A DNA stretch of 6,759 nt from Flavobacteriales bacterium (GTDB lineage Bacteria; Bacteroidota; Bacteroidia; Flavobacteriales_D; Sanyastnellaceae). Below, one piece after another: positions 5,727 through 6,759 of the stretch. The DNA lies in the NCBI GenBank assembly GCA_015660615.1, contig DQKQ01000270.1, positions 1-6,759 on the forward strand. Reading direction: 5' to 3'. Both the position numbers and the translations under genes were made by a program. Numbering within the stretch: position 1 is the stretch's first letter; the number at the start of each line of letters is the position of its first letter. Below the pieces are notes generated by a model. It did no database searches and was not told the origin of the DNA. It saw nothing but the letters and a program-made list of their open reading frames with translations.

Positions 5727-5764
5727 AAAAAAAGACCATAAAGTGGCCACGTTGGCCAATGGTC
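5727..5764 (-). terminator. Rho-independent terminator sharing the tRNA-Pro 3' end
   Basis: On the minus strand the arms GACCAT and ATGGTC (6 bp) enclose TGGCCA and TGGCCA (6 bp) around an ACG loop, with CTTT bulged on the 3' side, followed directly by seven T residues (5733-5727). The 5' arm begins with G72 of tRNA-Pro and includes its discriminator A and encoded CCA. It ends the transcript carrying tRNA-His, the Mom-like gene and tRNA-Pro. Confidence 0.82.
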
Positions 5765-5836
5765 GGCGTGGCAGGATTCAAACCTGCGACCTCTTGTACC
5801 CAAAACAAGCGTTCTATCAAGCTGAACTACACGCCG
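5760..5836 (-). tRNA. tRNA-Pro(TGG)
   Basis: A complete 77-nt tRNA read from 5836 to 5760. The acceptor stem has 7 perfect pairs (CGGCGTG / CACGCCG) starting with the C1:G72 pair, and the discriminator is A73; both are hallmarks of bacterial tRNA-Pro. The D arm (GTTC / GAAC), anticodon stem (CTTGT / ACAAG) and T stem (GCAGG / CCTGC) are all perfect. The anticodon loop is TTTGGGT, giving anticodon TGG. The 3' CCA is encoded. The T loop is TTTGAAT, with T in place of the nearly universal C56. Its first base follows directly on the stop codon of the Mom-like gene. Confidence 0.97.
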
Positions 5837-6610
5837 TCAACTAAAAAACTCCATCAAATTTGGTTTTGACCGAGAGCCTTTATTATATTCCGTTTCCTTT
5901 GATAAATTAAATGGCATCGTTTTTGTCTTAGCATATTCTGTTTCGCCTGGTAGTTTTATTTTCCATTCCAAGTCTGAATGTTTAGGATGATTTAAGTTCC
6001 ACACAACTGTTGATTTTTTCAGATATTTTCTGTCTTTCTTGGTCATAGGATAAATGTACCTAAACTGCTTTCCCTTTACCCTGCTCAATTTCAATTCTTT
6101 CAGTTGCTCAAAGTTTGGTCTGTGCCCATACTTCAAGCCTTCTTCATTCGGCAGTATTCCTTGTATGGTTCTTGGATGAACCTTCTCACCCTTCTCTGTA
6201 ACATAAGTGTCCGTAATTGAATGCCCACCATATAGAAAGTTTGCTGCTTGATATACATACCCCGGCTTACCCACGAGGCCATCTGCCCATGTGAAAAGAT
6301 ACTTGATGTTTGTATTTTCTTTCAACCAGTTGACTGATAAAGATAACAATTGAGATTCACTATTTCTCAGCATCTTATCATCCATACACATTTTACCAAT
6401 TTCGTAATAATCCTTTGTATTCAATTCTGGAAAAAGTGCTTGAATTGTATGCATAGGTCTTGTGCCCCAACCAAATGTAATCGCACCAACCAGTTCATCA
6501 TTTTCAAAACAACCAAGAAAATGTTTTGTTAGTTTAGGCATTACAGCTGAATAGTGTCTTTCTGCTATAAACTCAGCAGCAGTTACTTTATGTATTTTTT
6601 TAAGTTTCAT
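5837..6610 (-). CDS. Mom-like DNA adenine modification protein
   Basis: A 257-residue protein resembling phage Mu Mom, a GNAT-fold enzyme that modifies adenine in phage DNA and protects it from host restriction. Family features seen are ERHYS at 17-21, with the paired His-Tyr; the strand GCFENDELVGAITFG around 33-47; a DYYEIGKMCM strand (68-76); RNSESQLLS (82-90) where GNAT proteins hold the cofactor; TWADG (107-111); and YVYQAANFLYGG (118-129). The C-terminal third is basic (KGKQFRYIYPMTKKDRKYLKK at about 179-199), suited to DNA binding. ATG at 6610 is chosen. The frame continues upstream to a GTG at 6649, but that part lies inside tRNA-His. No ribosome binding site is visible in the 11-nt gap. 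The stop codon touches tRNA-Pro. The exact chemistry need not match Mu. Confidence 0.87.
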   Translation of the reverse strand: MKLKKIHKVTAAEFIAERHYSAVMPKLTKHFLGCFENDELVGAITFGWGTRPMHTIQALFPELNTKDYYEIGKMCMDDKMLRNSESQLLSLSVNWLKENTNIKYLFTWADGLVGKPGYVYQAANFLYGGHSITDTYVTEKGEKVHPRTIQGILPNEEGLKYGHRPNFEQLKELKLSRVKGKQFRYIYPMTKKDRKYLKKSTVVWNLNHPKHSDLEWKIKLPGETEYAKTKTMPFNLSKETEYNKGSRSKPNLMEFFS

Positions 6611-6621
6611 TATTTTATTTT

Positions 6622-6699
6622 TGGGTTGGCAGATGGGAATTGAACCCACAACCTATGCGACCACAACGCATTGCTCTGCCAAATTGAGCTACTGCCAAC
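6622..6699 (-). tRNA. tRNA-His(GTG)
   Basis: A complete tRNA read from 6699 to 6622, including the extra G(-1) and an encoded CCA. The acceptor stem TTGGCAG / CTGCCAA is perfect, and G(-1) faces discriminator C73, the two identity elements of bacterial tRNA-His. The D arm (GCTC / GAGC) and anticodon stem (ATGCG / CGCAT) are perfect; the T stem (GTGGG / CCCAT) has one G:T pair. The anticodon loop TTGTGGT gives anticodon GTG. The 3' end is 11 nt from the ATG of the Mom-like gene. Confidence 0.97.
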
Positions 6700-6705
6700 A
6701 GTCAA

Positions 6706-6732
6706 CTTGAGGTGACATATTGACACCTCAAG
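6706..6732. repeat. Imperfect 12-bp inverted repeat upstream of tRNA-His
   Basis: CTTGAGGTGACA (6706-6717) and TGACACCTCAAG (6721-6732) can pair over 12 positions with one A:A mismatch and a 3-nt loop. On the minus strand the hairpin ends 6 nt before the 5' end of tRNA-His. No T run follows on either strand, so it is not a clear terminator. It may be an RNA processing hairpin or an operator. The remaining bases to the window edge hold nothing I recognise. Confidence 0.6.
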
Positions 6733-6759
6733 ATTTAGAATATTTCCAATCAATCCAAA

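Noticed and set aside
6611..6649. Longer Mom-like protein starting at GTG 6649
   Set aside because: The extra 13 codons are the T arm, acceptor stem and CCA of tRNA-His, so the peptide has no independent support.
6720..6746. Plus-strand TTGACA near the window end as a promoter
   Set aside because: No acceptable -10 at 16-18 bp; only TATTTC at 15 bp. The box is part of the hairpin arm.

Overview
This window looks like part of the genome of a lytic tailed bacteriophage, probably infecting a proteobacterium. Every gene I can support lies on the minus strand, so the region reads from high to low coordinates. Genes are tightly packed, with short gaps or overlaps, and several are very small. Two tRNA genes with encoded CCA ends are present, and most products are typical of phage accessory regions. 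The promoters are near-perfect sigma-70 type, so the host RNA polymerase would read them. No virion structural or replication gene is present, so I cannot name the phage genus. No stretch without a gene exceeds 300 bases.

Layout in transcription order. (1) 6760-5727: an imperfect hairpin, tRNA-His(GTG), a Mom-like DNA modification gene (257 aa), tRNA-Pro(TGG) and a rho-independent terminator. The Mom-like stop codon directly touches the 5' end of tRNA-Pro, and the terminator stem uses the CCA end of that tRNA. (2) 5726-4546: a palindrome and weak candidate promoter, a 36-aa gene with a strong ribosome binding site, then a 314-aa protein with a ParB/DGQHR-type N-terminal domain. (3) 4526-3266: promoter P4, whose -35 box is half of a 10-bp inverted repeat, then four small genes (56, 97, 146 and 78 aa), the last three overlapping or nearly touching. 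(4) 3256-2731: promoter P3 and a 156-aa HExxH metallopeptidase-like protein. (5) 2717-218: promoter P2 and an 808-aa protein joining an N-terminal HExxH domain, a long acidic linker and a C-terminal von Willebrand A (VWA) domain, resembling CobT-type proteins. (6) 180-1: promoter P1 and the first 37 codons of a gene cut by the window edge, which by position could be the AAA+ ATPase partner of the VWA protein.

How the parts may work together: the 5'-most block could modify phage DNA (Mom-like) and supplement host tRNAs. The 3'-most block looks like a VWA/AAA+ chaperone or protease-like machine with a second zincin beside it. P1-P4 share a -35 box, a 17-bp spacer ending in TTTGG (P1-P3) and a -10 box, which suggests joint expression by host RNA polymerase, probably early or middle in infection. 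The most unusual features are the tRNA/mom-like/tRNA/terminator arrangement and the shared promoter and leader elements.
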